From positions 1-61,055 of the forward strand of contig CANJLW010000025.1 of NCBI GenBank assembly GCA_947475245.1: 61,055 nucleotides of DNA, written 5' to 3'. Shown piece by piece: positions 1 to 8,592 of the stretch. Under the pieces are notes generated by a model. The model saw nothing but the letters and a program-made list of their open reading frames with translations, was not told the DNA's origin and did no database searches. The translations under genes and the position numbers were made by a program. How positions within the stretch are numbered: position 1 is the stretch's first letter; each line of letters starts with the position of its first letter. This DNA comes from Acetobacteraceae bacterium. GTDB taxonomy: Bacteria; Pseudomonadota; Alphaproteobacteria; Acetobacterales; Acetobacteraceae.

Positions 1-103
1 CCTGACTTCCCTCGTGCGTTCGGGGGAACGACGGGATGGCGACGGTGCATGGTGTCGCGGCGCGCCGCGTGACCCCGGGTGTCGATCCGGCGTCAATACG
101 ACG

Positions 104-607
104 TTACGGCGGCGATTTCGGCGCGCGCGGCCATTGGCTGTCGATGGCGAGGATGACGACGCCGCAGACGATGGCGGCGTCGGCGACATTGAAGACGTAC
201 CAGGACAGATCGCCCCAGATCGTATCGACATGGGCGTGCAGGAAATCGACGACCGCGCCGAAGCGCAGCCGATCGATGACATTGCCGACCGCCCCGCCGG
301 CGATCGCGCCGATCGACAGCGCGACGAGGGTTGATTCCGAGCGGCGCAGCCAGACGCCGAGGGCGACGACGACGGCCATGGCGATGGCGGCGAGGATGAA
401 ATGGCTCCACTGGCCCAGGCCGTTGAGCAGGCCGAAGGTGACGCCGTGGTTCCAGACCATGGTGAGGTTGAAATACCGGTTGACCTCGATCTGCCGCAGC
501 GTGGGCAGATCGAGGACCGAGAGTATCCACCATTTGCTGGCCTGATCCGCGCCGAGAACGACCAGCGCGGCCAGCACTCCGAACAGGGTCAGGCGGTTGC
601 GGTTCAC
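104..607 (-). CDS. lspA: Lipoprotein signal peptidase (signal peptidase II)
   Basis: Inner-membrane aspartic peptidase that removes the signal peptide of diacylglyceryl-modified prolipoproteins. With a GTG start at 607 the protein is 167 aa, normal for LspA. Four hydrophobic segments are visible. The family motifs are present: NHGVTFG at about residues 53-59, and the two catalytic aspartates D121 (in GAVVDFL) and D143 (in FNVADA). A longer open frame exists upstream, but the GTG overlaps the ileS stop as GTGA and matches family length, so translation is probably coupled to ileS. The ileS-lspA order is common in Proteobacteria. Confidence 0.95.
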   Translation of the reverse strand: MNRNRLTLFGVLAALVVLGADQASKWWILSVLDLPTLRQIEVNRYFNLTMVWNHGVTFGLLNGLGQWSHFILAAIAMAVVVALGVWLRRSESTLVALSIGAIAGGAVGNVIDRLRFGAVVDFLHAHVDTIWGDLSWYVFNVADAAIVCGVVILAIDSQWPRAPKSPP

Positions 608-3417
608 GCGCAGACCAGACCGGAGTCGACGGCGTCGGCGCAGCGCAGGCACAGCCCGGGATGCGTCGCGTGGCTGCCGACTTCCGGCAGGACTTTCCAG
701 CAGCGGAGGCACTTGGCCCCCGGCGCGGGTTCCACGCTCGCCATTTCGTCACCCTCTCCGGCGACGGCGCGCAGGGACGACACGATGGCGATTTCGGCCC
801 ATTCGGCGGCGTTCAGCAGCGTCGCTTCATCCGGGGCGAGGCGCAGGGTGACGGCGGCCTGCAGTGAGGCGCCGATGGTCTTGGCGGCGCGGGCTTCCTC
901 GATCGGGATGGTGACGCGGCGGCGGATGGCGCGGATGGTTTCCCACTTCGCGGCCAGCGCGTCGTCCCGCCAGGCGTGCGGCAGGGTCGGGAACTGTTCC
1001 AGATGGACGCTGGACTCCTCCCCAAACCGCGCGGTCCAGGCTTCCTCTGCGGTGAAGCACAGCACGGGCGCGAGCCAGATCGTCAGGCAGCGGTGCAGAT
1101 GGTCCAGCACGGTGCGCGCGGCGCGCCGACGCAGGCTGTCGGGCCGGTCGCAATAGAGCGCGTCCTTGCGGATGTCGAAATAGAAGGCGCTGAGGTCGGT
1201 GGAACAGAAATTGTGCAACTCGGGGTAGACCCCGGCCCAGTCGTAGCTTTCGACGCCGGCGCGCAGGCGGGCGTCGAATTCCGTCAGGCGGTGCAGGATC
1301 CATCGTTCGAGTTCCGGCATCTCCTCGTAGGACACCGCCTCGGCGTCGGTGTAGCCGTCGAGGCTGCCCAGCACCCAGCGCAGCGTGTTGCGCAGGCGGC
1401 GGTAGAGTTCGGATTGCTGCTTGAGGATTTCCGGGCCGATGCGCAGATCGTCGCTGGTGTCGGACGACATGACCCACAGGCGCAGAATGTCGGCGCCGTA
1501 GACCTTGGCGACTTCCTCGGGCGCGGTGACGTTGCCCAGGGATTTCGACATCTTGCGGCCTTTTTCGTCCATGACGAAGCCGTGCGTCAGCACCGCCTTG
1601 AACGGTGCCCTGCCGCGGGTGCCGACGGATTCCAGCAGCGAGGAATGGAACCAGCCGCGATGCTGGTCGGAGCCTTCCAGATACAGATCGGCCGGCCAGG
1701 GCAGGCCGCGGCCTTCGAGAACGAAGGCATGGGTGGAGCCGGATTCGAACCAGACGTCGACGATGTCGTTGACCTGCTCGTAGTCGTCGGGATCGCGGTC
1801 GTTGCCCAGGAAGCGGGACGGCGGAGACGAGTACCAGGCGTCGGCGCCCTCTGTCGTGAAGGCTTCGACGATGCGGGCGACGACATCGGGATCGCGCAAA
1901 GGTTCGCCGGTGCGCTTGTTGACGAAGACGGCGATCGGCACGCCCCAGGCCCGTTGGCGGCTGATGCACCAATCCGGGCGGGCGGCGACCATGGAGCCGA
2001 TGCGGTTGCGACCCTGATCGGGTACGAAGACCGTGTCGGCGATGGCTTGCAGCGCCTTTTCGCGGATGCGTTCCGGCCCGTCCATGCGGATGAACCATTG
2101 CGGCGTGGCGCGGAAGATGAGCGGCGCGCGGGAGCGCCAGGAATGCGGGTAGGAGTGCACCAGCTTGCCGCGCTGGACGAGCGTGCCGGCGGCGATCAGC
2201 GCCTCGCACACCGCGTCGGCGGCCTTATAGACGTGATTGCCGGCGAACAGCGGCACCCAGGGGTTGAACGTGCCGTCGTCGCCCACGGTTTCCGGGATAT
2301 CGAGGTTGTTGGCGCGCCCGAGATGGAAATCGTCCTCCCCATGGCCGGGGGCGATGTGGACGAAGCCGGTGCCGGCTTCGGTCGTGACGAACTCGGCGAG
2401 CAGCAGCGGGGTTTCCTGCTCGTAGCCGTAGCCGCGGAGGGGGTGGGCGCAGACGGTGCCGGCCAATGCCTCTCCCTTAAAGACATGCACCAGATGATGC
2501 GTGGCGATGCCGACATCGGCGCAGAATTGCGGCAGCAGCGCCAATGCGACCAGCAGCTTTTCGCCGGGGCGCGCCAGGGAGCCTTCGTTGACGCTGTCGA
2601 CGTGGAGCAGGGCGTAATCGAATTCCGCGCCGGCGGCGACGGCGCGGTTGCCGGGCATCGTCCAGGGAGTCGTGGTCCAGATCACGATCGCCGCGCCGTC
2701 GAGTTCGCGGGAGGGGGCGCGCAGGATCGGGAAGCGCACCCAGATCGTCGCGCTGGTGTGATCGTGGTACTCGATTTCGGCTTCCGCCAGGGCGGTCTTT
2801 TCCACCGGCGACCACATGACCGGGCGCAGGCCGCGATTAAGCGCGCCGTTCAGCAGGAATTTCAGGATTTCGTGGGCGATCGCGCCTTCGGACGGAAGGT
2901 CCATCGTGGCATAGCGTTGCTTCCAGTCGCCCTCAACGCCGAGGCGGCGGAATTCCGTCGCCTGCACATCCATCCAATGTTGCGCGTAGGATCGGCATTC
3001 CGCGCGGAAATCCAGGATGGGGACGGTGTCCTTGTCCTTCTTTTTCGCGCGGTACTCTTCCTCGATCTTCCATTCGATCGGCAGGCCGTGGCAGTCCCAG
3101 CCCGGGATGTAATTGGCGTCGAAGCCCGACATCTGTCGGGTGCGGTTGATGACGTCCTTAAGGATTTTGTTCAGCGCGTGGCCGATATGCAGATGACCGT
3201 TCGCGTAGGGCGGGCCGTCATGCAGGATGAACAGCGGCCGGTCCTTGGACTGCGCGCGCAGCTTGTCCCAGAGATTGGCCCGATCCCAGCGCGCGAGGAT
3301 GGCGGGTTCCTTCTTCGGCAGGTCGCCGCGCATGGGGAAGCTGGTTTTCGGCAGAAAGACGGTGTCGCGATAGTCGCGTTGCGCGTCGCCGGCGGCGTCG
3401 TTTGAAGCGTCGTTCAT
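604..3417 (-). CDS. ileS: Isoleucyl-tRNA synthetase
   Basis: Class I aminoacyl-tRNA synthetase charging tRNA-Ile, 937 aa, the usual bacterial length. The HIGH signature lies at residues 77-80 inside PYANGHLHIGH, and the KMSKS loop at residues 622-626. A C-terminal zinc-finger pair of Cys-x2-Cys (C903/C906 and C923/C926) marks the bacterial form that keeps the zinc domain. The ATG at 3417 has only a weak upstream GGAT. The gene is cotranscribed with lspA through a 4-nt overlap and reads away from the regulator genes at 3.7-6.7 kb. The long open frame on the opposite strand over this gene is a codon-bias shadow. Confidence 0.98.
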   Translation of the reverse strand: MNDASNDAAGDAQRDYRDTVFLPKTSFPMRGDLPKKEPAILARWDRANLWDKLRAQSKDRPLFILHDGPPYANGHLHIGHALNKILKDVINRTRQMSGFDANYIPGWDCHGLPIEWKIEEEYRAKKKDKDTVPILDFRAECRSYAQHWMDVQATEFRRLGVEGDWKQRYATMDLPSEGAIAHEILKFLLNGALNRGLRPVMWSPVEKTALAEAEIEYHDHTSATIWVRFPILRAPSRELDGAAIVIWTTTPWTMPGNRAVAAGAEFDYALLHVDSVNEGSLARPGEKLLVALALLPQFCADVGIATHHLVHVFKGEALAGTVCAHPLRGYGYEQETPLLLAEFVTTEAGTGFVHIAPGHGEDDFHLGRANNLDIPETVGDDGTFNPWVPLFAGNHVYKAADAVCEALIAAGTLVQRGKLVHSYPHSWRSRAPLIFRATPQWFIRMDGPERIREKALQAIADTVFVPDQGRNRIGSMVAARPDWCISRQRAWGVPIAVFVNKRTGEPLRDPDVVARIVEAFTTEGADAWYSSPPSRFLGNDRDPDDYEQVNDIVDVWFESGSTHAFVLEGRGLPWPADLYLEGSDQHRGWFHSSLLESVGTRGRAPFKAVLTHGFVMDEKGRKMSKSLGNVTAPEEVAKVYGADILRLWVMSSDTSDDLRIGPEILKQQSELYRRLRNTLRWVLGSLDGYTDAEAVSYEEMPELERWILHRLTEFDARLRAGVESYDWAGVYPELHNFCSTDLSAFYFDIRKDALYCDRPDSLRRRAARTVLDHLHRCLTIWLAPVLCFTAEEAWTARFGEESSVHLEQFPTLPHAWRDDALAAKWETIRAIRRRVTIPIEEARAAKTIGASLQAAVTLRLAPDEATLLNAAEWAEIAIVSSLRAVAGEGDEMASVEPAPGAKCLRCWKVLPEVGSHATHPGLCLRCADAVDSGLVCA

Positions 3418-3765
3418 GGTGTATCCGTGCGGCGCAGGCCGCGTTCAGGTGAGTGCGCGTGTCGTGACCCGGGGCTCAGTAAGCCACCGGGACGATAATT
3501 CGAGCGCGCGTATACACCGGACCCATGCGCCACACTATGCTGAGCGTGACCGTCGCGGGTCAAGTTCGGTCGGGCGAACCGCCCGTCCCGCCGCTTTTCC
3601 GGCGCGACCTGGCGCGCGGGCCGTCAAAATCAAGGGGCCGGACGGCGGTGGCGTCAAAAGATGCGTCAAAAAGCCGACGGGCCCCTAACCCCCTCTGGTT
3701 CCTCGACATTCGCTCGAAGAAGGTCCTCCCAACGCACGGATCGACCGGGGTTTTTCGCCTGATTT
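3418..3765. other. Intergenic region between ileS and the regulator pair
   Basis: About 350 bp without a convincing gene. It must hold the ileS promoter (reading left) and the promoter of the downstream regulator fragment (reading right). Short open frames here show no recognisable protein. The only clear structure is a set of GTCAAAA heptamers at 3623, 3653 and 3665. Confidence 0.6.
3653..3671 (+). promoter_or_regulatory. Direct repeat GTCAAAA-N5-GTCAAAA, candidate operator
   Basis: Two identical heptamers start 12 bp apart at 3653 and 3665; a third copy is at 3623. The same pair with the same spacing lies in front of the full-length regulator at 4604-4622. Direct repeats about one helical turn apart are typical targets of OmpR/PhoB- and SARP-type winged-helix activators. 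Use as an operator is inferred. Confidence 0.45.
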
Positions 3766-4566
3766 TTGGGCGAAAAACATCCGGGAACGGTCCGCGATTC
3801 GGGAAAGGATTTGGCTTTGCGGACAGATTCGGCTGTTCATTTCCGGCCGCCGCCGGTTCCGGCGGCGTTGGGCGTACAAAGCGAGGCTGCGCAGGCGCCG
3901 ATCGATCGGGACATGCTGATCGATCCGCCGTTGTCGCTGGCCGTACTGCCCTTTCGAGCGGCGGCACACGACCGGTTGGCGGTGTATTTCGCGGAACGGT
4001 TGCGCGAGAGCCTGATCGCGGCGATGCGCGCGACCCGGGAAGCGGCGATCGTCGCGCCGCCGCATCGGGGCGACATGCGGACTGTCGCGACGATGTACGG
4101 CGCGCGCTATGCAATTACCGGATCGGTGCGCGGCAGCGGGGCCGCTCTGCGGGTTTTTGTCGAGTTGTCCCATGCCGGAAGCGGGGTTCTGATCTGGTCG
4201 TCGGTGCTGGAAACGCGCGATCTGATGCTGTTCGACGCGCAGGATCAGATCGCCGGACAGATCGTGACCGCGCTGACCCCACGCGTTCATTTCGCCGAAC
4301 TGGCGCGTATCCGCGGCAAGCATCCCGCGCATATGTCCGCCTATGACTGTGTTTTGCAGGCGCGGGCGTTGATGTATCGCTTTTCGGACCCGTCCTTCCG
4401 AGAGGCGGGCGTGCTGTTGCGCCAGGCACTGGCGATGGAGCCGACCCATCCCGTGGCGCGCCGCTTGTATGGGGACTGGCAGCGGCTGTGGGCGGATCCT
4501 CCGCGTGTGTCCGACGTCGATCCGGTTGTCTCGGAACCAAGGGCGGAGGCGATGGCGCGGGCGTAA
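3766..4566 (+). CDS. Truncated paralogue of the adjacent BTAD/SARP regulator (FlgO/TolB-like domain only)
   Basis: Open frame of 266 aa. From about residue 50 it aligns by eye with the middle of the protein at 4671: both have LAVLPF, then a GARYxI-G segment, DQDxIxxQ, a conserved L-xRIRGK-P stretch, and a first TPR-like helix pair. It has no N-terminal winged helix or BTAD region. The C-terminus stops after one TPR-like unit, so it lacks the long repeat tail of its neighbour. The start is uncertain: ATG 3766 gives a 50-aa unrelated head, and ATG 3913 (starting MLIDPP) gives a compact domain. It could be a decaying duplicate or a working sensor fragment that modulates the full-length protein. 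Moderately sure it is a real gene, unsure it is functional. Confidence 0.6.
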   Translation: MGEKHPGTVRDSGKDLALRTDSAVHFRPPPVPAALGVQSEAAQAPIDRDMLIDPPLSLAVLPFRAAAHDRLAVYFAERLRESLIAAMRATREAAIVAPPHRGDMRTVATMYGARYAITGSVRGSGAALRVFVELSHAGSGVLIWSSVLETRDLMLFDAQDQIAGQIVTALTPRVHFAELARIRGKHPAHMSAYDCVLQARALMYRFSDPSFREAGVLLRQALAMEPTHPVARRLYGDWQRLWADPPRVSDVDPVVSEPRAEAMARA

Positions 4567-4603
4567 AGCGACAGTTTCTTTATCAACGACCCGACGCGAC
4601 GGC

Positions 4604-4622
4604 GTCAAAAAAACCGTCAAAA
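4604..4622 (+). promoter_or_regulatory. Direct repeat GTCAAAA-N5-GTCAAAA upstream of the regulator
   Basis: Identical heptamers start at 4604 and 4616, 12 bp apart, ending 48 bp before ATG 4671. They match the pair at 3653-3671. Likely a binding site for the regulator itself, giving autoregulation (inference). Confidence 0.5.
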
Positions 4623-4670
4623 CGCCTTGCGCCGTATCGGCATGGGTGGTTTCTTTGCGCCCTATCGGCA

Positions 4671-6671
4671 ATGTTTGGAAATCATCCCTCGTCCTCCGCC
4701 CTGTCCCTGAGCCTGCTTGGCGGCTTTGCGCTGCGCGTCGCGGGGGCCGATGGCCCGGCGATTCCGCGCAAGGGCCGAGCGTTGTTGGCCTATCTGGTCA
4801 TGCAGGACGGCAAGCCCGTGCCGCGGGATACCGTTGCCGAGTTGCTCTGGCGGCGCAGCGGCATGGATCAGGCTCGCCATAGTCTGCGCCAGATGATGCT
4901 GGTGCTGCGCCGCGACATTCCCGCGATCGGCGGGCCGGCCTTGATCAGCGACGATGGGTCGATCCGTCTGGCGGCCGGGGCGATTGACTCCGACATGCAG
5001 CGCTTTCGCTTTCTGGCTGTGTCGGATGCGAAGGCGGACATGATCGAGGCCCTGGATTTGTTTCAAGGTCCGTTTCTGGCCGATTTCAAGGATGTATCGC
5101 TGGAGTTCGACCGCTGGGCGCGCAAGGTCCGCGACGATACGACCGCGATCGCGGTGGCGGTTTGCGAGCAGTTGGCGGCGCTGTGCGCGCGGACGAACGT
5201 GCCGAACGAAGAGATCGCGGCGTTGGAGCGCATGGTGCGGTTGGCGCCGGTGCGCGAAGACGTGCATCGGCGTCTGATCGCGGCCTATGACCGCGCCGGG
5301 CGACGTGGGGACGCGCTGGGTCAATACGAATCCTGCGTGGAGCATTTGCGGAAAGCGTTGAACCTGGGCCCTTCGGCCGAGACGGAGGCGCTGATCGCGG
5401 CGATCAAGGGCGAGCCGGTACCAGTGCAAAACCCCGCCGAGGGGGATCGACGTCGTTTGTCGCCGACCCCGTCCGGCGGGCCGCCGCGCCTGGCGGTGCT
5501 GCCGTTCGACCATTTCGGCGAGGCGGCCTTGCCGCGTCACGTCAGCGACGGATTGGTCGCGGATATCGTCTGTCAGTTGGCGGGCTTGCGCGAATTGCAT
5601 GTGATCTCGCACGGCTCCACGCTGAGTCTGCGGGAGCGCAACCTCGACGTTCGCGAGGTCGGACGGATGTTGGGCGCGCGCTACCTGATTCGCGGCGGGG
5701 CGCGGCGGGGCGAGCAGGCGCTGCGGCTGAACACCGAACTGGTCGACACGGAAACCGGCGATGTGATCTGGGCGCGGGCGACCGAGACGGGCGGGACGCT
5801 GTCGTTCGCCGATCAGGATCGCATCGTGGCGCAGGTGGTGAACACGCTCGCGCCGCGGGTGGTGGAAGCCGAGTTGCGGCGCATTCGCGGCAAGCGGCCG
5901 GAGAGTCTGAACGTCTACGACAAGGCGCTGTTGGCGCGCGAGCACATGCTGGCGTTGAACCGGGAGAGTTTTCAGGCGGCGAAGCCGTTGTTGGACGATG
6001 TGCTGGCGGTGGAGCCGAGCTGGGGCGAGGGGCAGGCGCTGGCGGCGGATTGGTATGGGCTGGTGGTCGCGCAGGGCTGGTCGGTGCACCGCGCCCGGGA
6101 CATTGAGATCATCGAGCGTCTGGCGCGCAAGGCGTTGTCGCTCGACGGCGACAACATTCGCGCTTTGGTCTTTTACGGGCATCGCAAATCGCTGCTGCAT
6201 CGCGATTTCCCGGCGGCGTTGGAGTTGTTTCGGCGCGCGTTGGATGTCGCGCCGAGTTCGGTGCCGGCGTGGTTGTGGAGCAGCTACACGTTCTCCTATC
6301 TCGGCGACGCGGCGGAGGCGGTGAAGCGGGCGGAGCGGGCATTGGCGCTGTCGCCGGTGGATCGGGAGGCGCATCGTTTCCTGGGCGCGTTGTGCATCGC
6401 CCATTACACGGCCGGCGATTACGATACGGCGGCGCATTGGGGTTTGCGCGCTCTGGCGGAGCCGAGCGTGGGAAGAACGACGGGTGGGTGGACGGCGGCG
6501 GCGTTGGCGGCGGCGGATCGGATCGACGAGGCGCACGCGGTGGCGGAGCGAACGATGGCGCGTTGGCCGGAGCGTCGGGTTAGCGCGATCGTCGCCAATC
6601 ACCCGTATCAGGATCCGGAACGGCGCAGAATCTATGGATTGCATCTGTTGAATGCTGGATTCCCGGCCTGA
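4671..6671 (+). CDS. BTAD/SARP-type transcriptional regulator with FlgO/TolB-like and TPR domains
   Basis: Cytoplasmic regulator of 666 aa from ATG 4671. The N-terminal 100 residues look like an OmpR-type winged helix (LLGGFALRV, then RKGRALLAYLV and ELLWRR). A bacterial transcriptional activation domain follows at about 105-245 (DLFQGPFLADF; RMVRLAPVREDVHRRLI). After a Pro-rich linker, residues about 270-400 form the LAVLPF domain often fused to adenylate-cyclase or SARP-like regulators. Residues about 420-650 are TPR-like repeats. The start was chosen because homology-like sequence begins there and the frame upstream reads through the direct-repeat region. No biosynthetic cluster is next door, so the target genes are unknown. 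Confidence 0.8.
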   Translation: MFGNHPSSSALSLSLLGGFALRVAGADGPAIPRKGRALLAYLVMQDGKPVPRDTVAELLWRRSGMDQARHSLRQMMLVLRRDIPAIGGPALISDDGSIRLAAGAIDSDMQRFRFLAVSDAKADMIEALDLFQGPFLADFKDVSLEFDRWARKVRDDTTAIAVAVCEQLAALCARTNVPNEEIAALERMVRLAPVREDVHRRLIAAYDRAGRRGDALGQYESCVEHLRKALNLGPSAETEALIAAIKGEPVPVQNPAEGDRRRLSPTPSGGPPRLAVLPFDHFGEAALPRHVSDGLVADIVCQLAGLRELHVISHGSTLSLRERNLDVREVGRMLGARYLIRGGARRGEQALRLNTELVDTETGDVIWARATETGGTLSFADQDRIVAQVVNTLAPRVVEAELRRIRGKRPESLNVYDKALLAREHMLALNRESFQAAKPLLDDVLAVEPSWGEGQALAADWYGLVVAQGWSVHRARDIEIIERLARKALSLDGDNIRALVFYGHRKSLLHRDFPAALELFRRALDVAPSSVPAWLWSSYTFSYLGDAAEAVKRAERALALSPVDREAHRFLGALCIAHYTAGDYDTAAHWGLRALAEPSVGRTTGGWTAAALAAADRIDEAHAVAERTMARWPERRVSAIVANHPYQDPERRRIYGLHLLNAGFPA

Positions 6672-6731
6672 CGTAAGACATAATGACGCTTCGTCCGAGT
6701 ACTGAAATCGTATTCCACGGGAGTGTTAAAC

Positions 6732-7826
6732 ATGTCGGGCACGAGACGGAGCACGAAAGCGCAGGGCCAATCGCTGGCCGCCGGTCAGGATGGCGGCCAA
6801 GACGGTGGGCAAGACGGGGGCCAGGATGGCGGTCAGGACGGCGGCCAGGATGGCGGTCAGGATGGCGGCCAGGACGGTGGTCAGGATGGGGGCCAGGATG
6901 GCGGCTCCGGCAGCGGCGGTTGGTTGTTTGTCCAGAACAGCGGCGGTCGTTCCTCCGGTCTCAATCTGATCGGTCCCTTGCTGCCGGGCTGGGATGAAAC
7001 CTTCACCGATGCCGACCCCAAGGCGGTTATTCCGTCGGTGCAGCTGCCGTCCAATAAGCCGCCGCTGATCGCGGGCAGTTCGTTTCCCGACGGCGGGTGG
7101 GACCCGCTGCTGAAGGCCGGTGCCATCGCCGGAGCGTTCTCCGCCGAGCCGAACTGGAAGGCGGATACCGATCCGGGGCCGTGGTGTAAGGAAGCCTTCG
7201 ACCGGATGCCGAAGGACAAGCAGAAGCTGTTCCCGGGCCTGCGCGCGAAGCTGCCGGCCGAGGACGATGTGCTGCTGGCGGACATGAAGGTCCTCTATAA
7301 CTATATGCTCAACGATCGGGCGACGCGCGGGGACGAGATCAAGTCGCAGTCGATCGGCATCACGCCGTATTGGGTGAACCTGATGGCGTGCTCGATGCGG
7401 TCCCGCCCGGCGACGTACAGCCTGGTGCTGATCGGGTTGCAGGTCGCGGGGTTGGTCGCGGCGAGTCATAAGCTCGATTACATGCGTGCGCGTCCCGGGC
7501 AGGTGTGGCCGTCGATCGCCCCCGTGATCGCGACGCCGCCGCACCCGTCTTATCCCAGCGGGCACGGGTTGCAGGGGCTGTTGATCGCGGAATGCCTGAA
7601 GCTGGTGGCCCCGGCGATGGCAAACGCGATCGATCGTCTGGGCGCTCGGATCGGCGTCAATCGAGAGATTGCCGGCGTGCATTTCCCAAGCGATACGGCC
7701 GCGAGCAAGTCGATCACGCCGAAGGTGATGGCGGTGCTGAAGAAGGTGCCGCAGTTCGACGAAGTGTTGCAGGCCGCCAAGGCGGAATGGCCGGCGAGCG
7801 TGCGCTCGGTGGCGATTCCGAAGTAG
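6732..7826 (+). CDS. PAP2 / vanadium-dependent haloperoxidase-fold protein with GQDG-repeat N-terminus
   Basis: Protein of 364 aa; ATG 6732 has a GGGAG Shine-Dalgarno 8 nt upstream, better than the in-frame GTG 6723. Residues about 18-57 are ten GQDG tetrapeptides. The rest carries the full three-part signature of acid phosphatases and vanadate haloperoxidases: K247-x6-R254-P255, P275-S-G-H278 and R311-x5-H317-x3-D321. It has no signal peptide and no membrane span, which fits soluble vanadium chloro/bromoperoxidase relatives better than membrane PAP2 lipid phosphatases. Whether it halogenates or dephosphorylates cannot be told from sequence. It ends at a strong terminator shared with the convergent cysteine peptidase gene. 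Confidence 0.8.
   Translation: MSGTRRSTKAQGQSLAAGQDGGQDGGQDGGQDGGQDGGQDGGQDGGQDGGQDGGQDGGSGSGGWLFVQNSGGRSSGLNLIGPLLPGWDETFTDADPKAVIPSVQLPSNKPPLIAGSSFPDGGWDPLLKAGAIAGAFSAEPNWKADTDPGPWCKEAFDRMPKDKQKLFPGLRAKLPAEDDVLLADMKVLYNYMLNDRATRGDEIKSQSIGITPYWVNLMACSMRSRPATYSLVLIGLQVAGLVAASHKLDYMRARPGQVWPSIAPVIATPPHPSYPSGHGLQGLLIAECLKLVAPAMANAIDRLGARIGVNREIAGVHFPSDTAASKSITPKVMAVLKKVPQFDEVLQAAKAEWPASVRSVAIPK
6783..6902 (+). repeat. Ten tandem 12-bp repeats encoding GQDG
   Basis: Perfectly in-frame 12-bp units (consensus GGYCARGAYGGB) encode ten GQDG tetrapeptides at the N-terminus of the PAP2-fold protein. Third-position variation shows the array is not wholly recent. Copy number could vary without shifting the frame. 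Confidence 0.9.
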
Positions 7827-7834
7827 TCTCGAAG

Positions 7835-7860
7835 GCCTCTCCCGCCACGGCGGGAGAGGC
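7835..7860. terminator. Bidirectional hairpin terminator
   Basis: Inverted repeat with arms GCCTCTCCCGCC (7835-7846) and GGCGGGAGAGGC (7849-7860) between two convergent genes. There is no long U-tract on either side, so efficiency is uncertain. Confidence 0.7.
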
Positions 7861-7869
7861 GCTTTCGGG

Positions 7870-8520
7870 CTATGCCGCCAGCAGGCAGGTTTTCTTCGGT
7901 TCGGTCAGAACGGTATGGGTCCAGGCACCGAAATGCCGGGTCACGCCGTTGTAGCTGAGGCGGGTTTCCCCGCGCGCGGGGTCCCAGATCAGCAGGCCGG
8001 GGACGGCGTCGCTGAAGCCGATGACGATGACCAGATGCGGCGCGAGGTTGGTGCGGTTGACGCGGATCGCGACCGGCCGGCCGGCGGCGATTTCTTTGCG
8101 GAGGATCGCATAGGGCGTGGCGAAGGCCACTACCTGGTTCAGGTGATCGTTCATGGGATCGTCAAGCGCGAGGTTGACGAAGCCGATGTCCTGACCGTCC
8201 TGAATGGCGCAACCGTTCTTGGAACAATCCCCGTCAAGGCGATCGAGCTTACAGGCCTTGCGGTGCAGGAATTTGCGCACGAATTCGCACTGGGACCGCG
8301 GCGGCTCGGTCTGTCCGCCGGGATCGGTGGGGAAATCGTGGTAGCGCAGGGCGTACCAACCCTCGATGGAGGAGGCGACGGCGGCCCAACACCAGGTGCG
8401 CGCGGCCTGTCGCTGGCCGACGAAGCCGTTCAGGCGGGTGTAGCCGCCGATGTCGATTGTCAGGGGAACCGGCTTGTATGGGGCCGGGGACGGCTGGGAC
8501 CCAGATGATGCTTGCGGCAT
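7870..8520 (-). CDS. Papain-like (C39/C70-type) cysteine peptidase
   Basis: Protein of 216 aa. Near residue 44 is the segment RTWCWAAVASS, the usual nucleophile-helix motif of papain-like C39/C70 peptidases. Downstream are the expected His (APHLVIVIGF) and an acidic partner in LLIWDP. A Cys-rich middle (QCEF, KACKLD, GDCSKNGC) may be structural. No signal peptide is visible, so it is either cytosolic or exported by another route. It converges on the PAP2-fold gene with a shared terminator. The substrate is unknown; AvrRpt2-like effector peptidases and bacteriocin-leader peptidases share this fold. Confidence 0.75.
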   Translation of the reverse strand: MPQASSGSQPSPAPYKPVPLTIDIGGYTRLNGFVGQRQAARTWCWAAVASSIEGWYALRYHDFPTDPGGQTEPPRSQCEFVRKFLHRKACKLDRLDGDCSKNGCAIQDGQDIGFVNLALDDPMNDHLNQVVAFATPYAILRKEIAAGRPVAIRVNRTNLAPHLVIVIGFSDAVPGLLIWDPARGETRLSYNGVTRHFGAWTHTVLTEPKKTCLLAA

Positions 8521-8592
8521 GGCGGGACCTGTTTGTTACTGGGAAGCGATGTCCCAGCCTAGGCGATCCCGCGCCCCCTGACAATTAGATAC

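Noticed and set aside
1-103. Possible start of another minus-strand gene downstream of lspA
   Set aside because: A GAGGGAAG motif reads toward the left edge, but no start or recognisable product falls inside the window.
976-3405. A long open frame on the plus strand across ileS
   Set aside because: It is the antisense shadow of ileS in GC-rich DNA; its residues are biased (Arg/Gly/Ala/Val-rich) with no domain, while the minus strand has a complete synthetase.
4662-6644. A 660-residue open frame on the minus strand across the BTAD regulator
   Set aside because: Low-complexity Arg/Gln composition and perfect antisense overlap with a gene of recognised domains.
6783-6902. CRISPR or satellite DNA
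   Set aside because: 12-bp units are in-frame codons for GQDG inside a gene and have no spacers.
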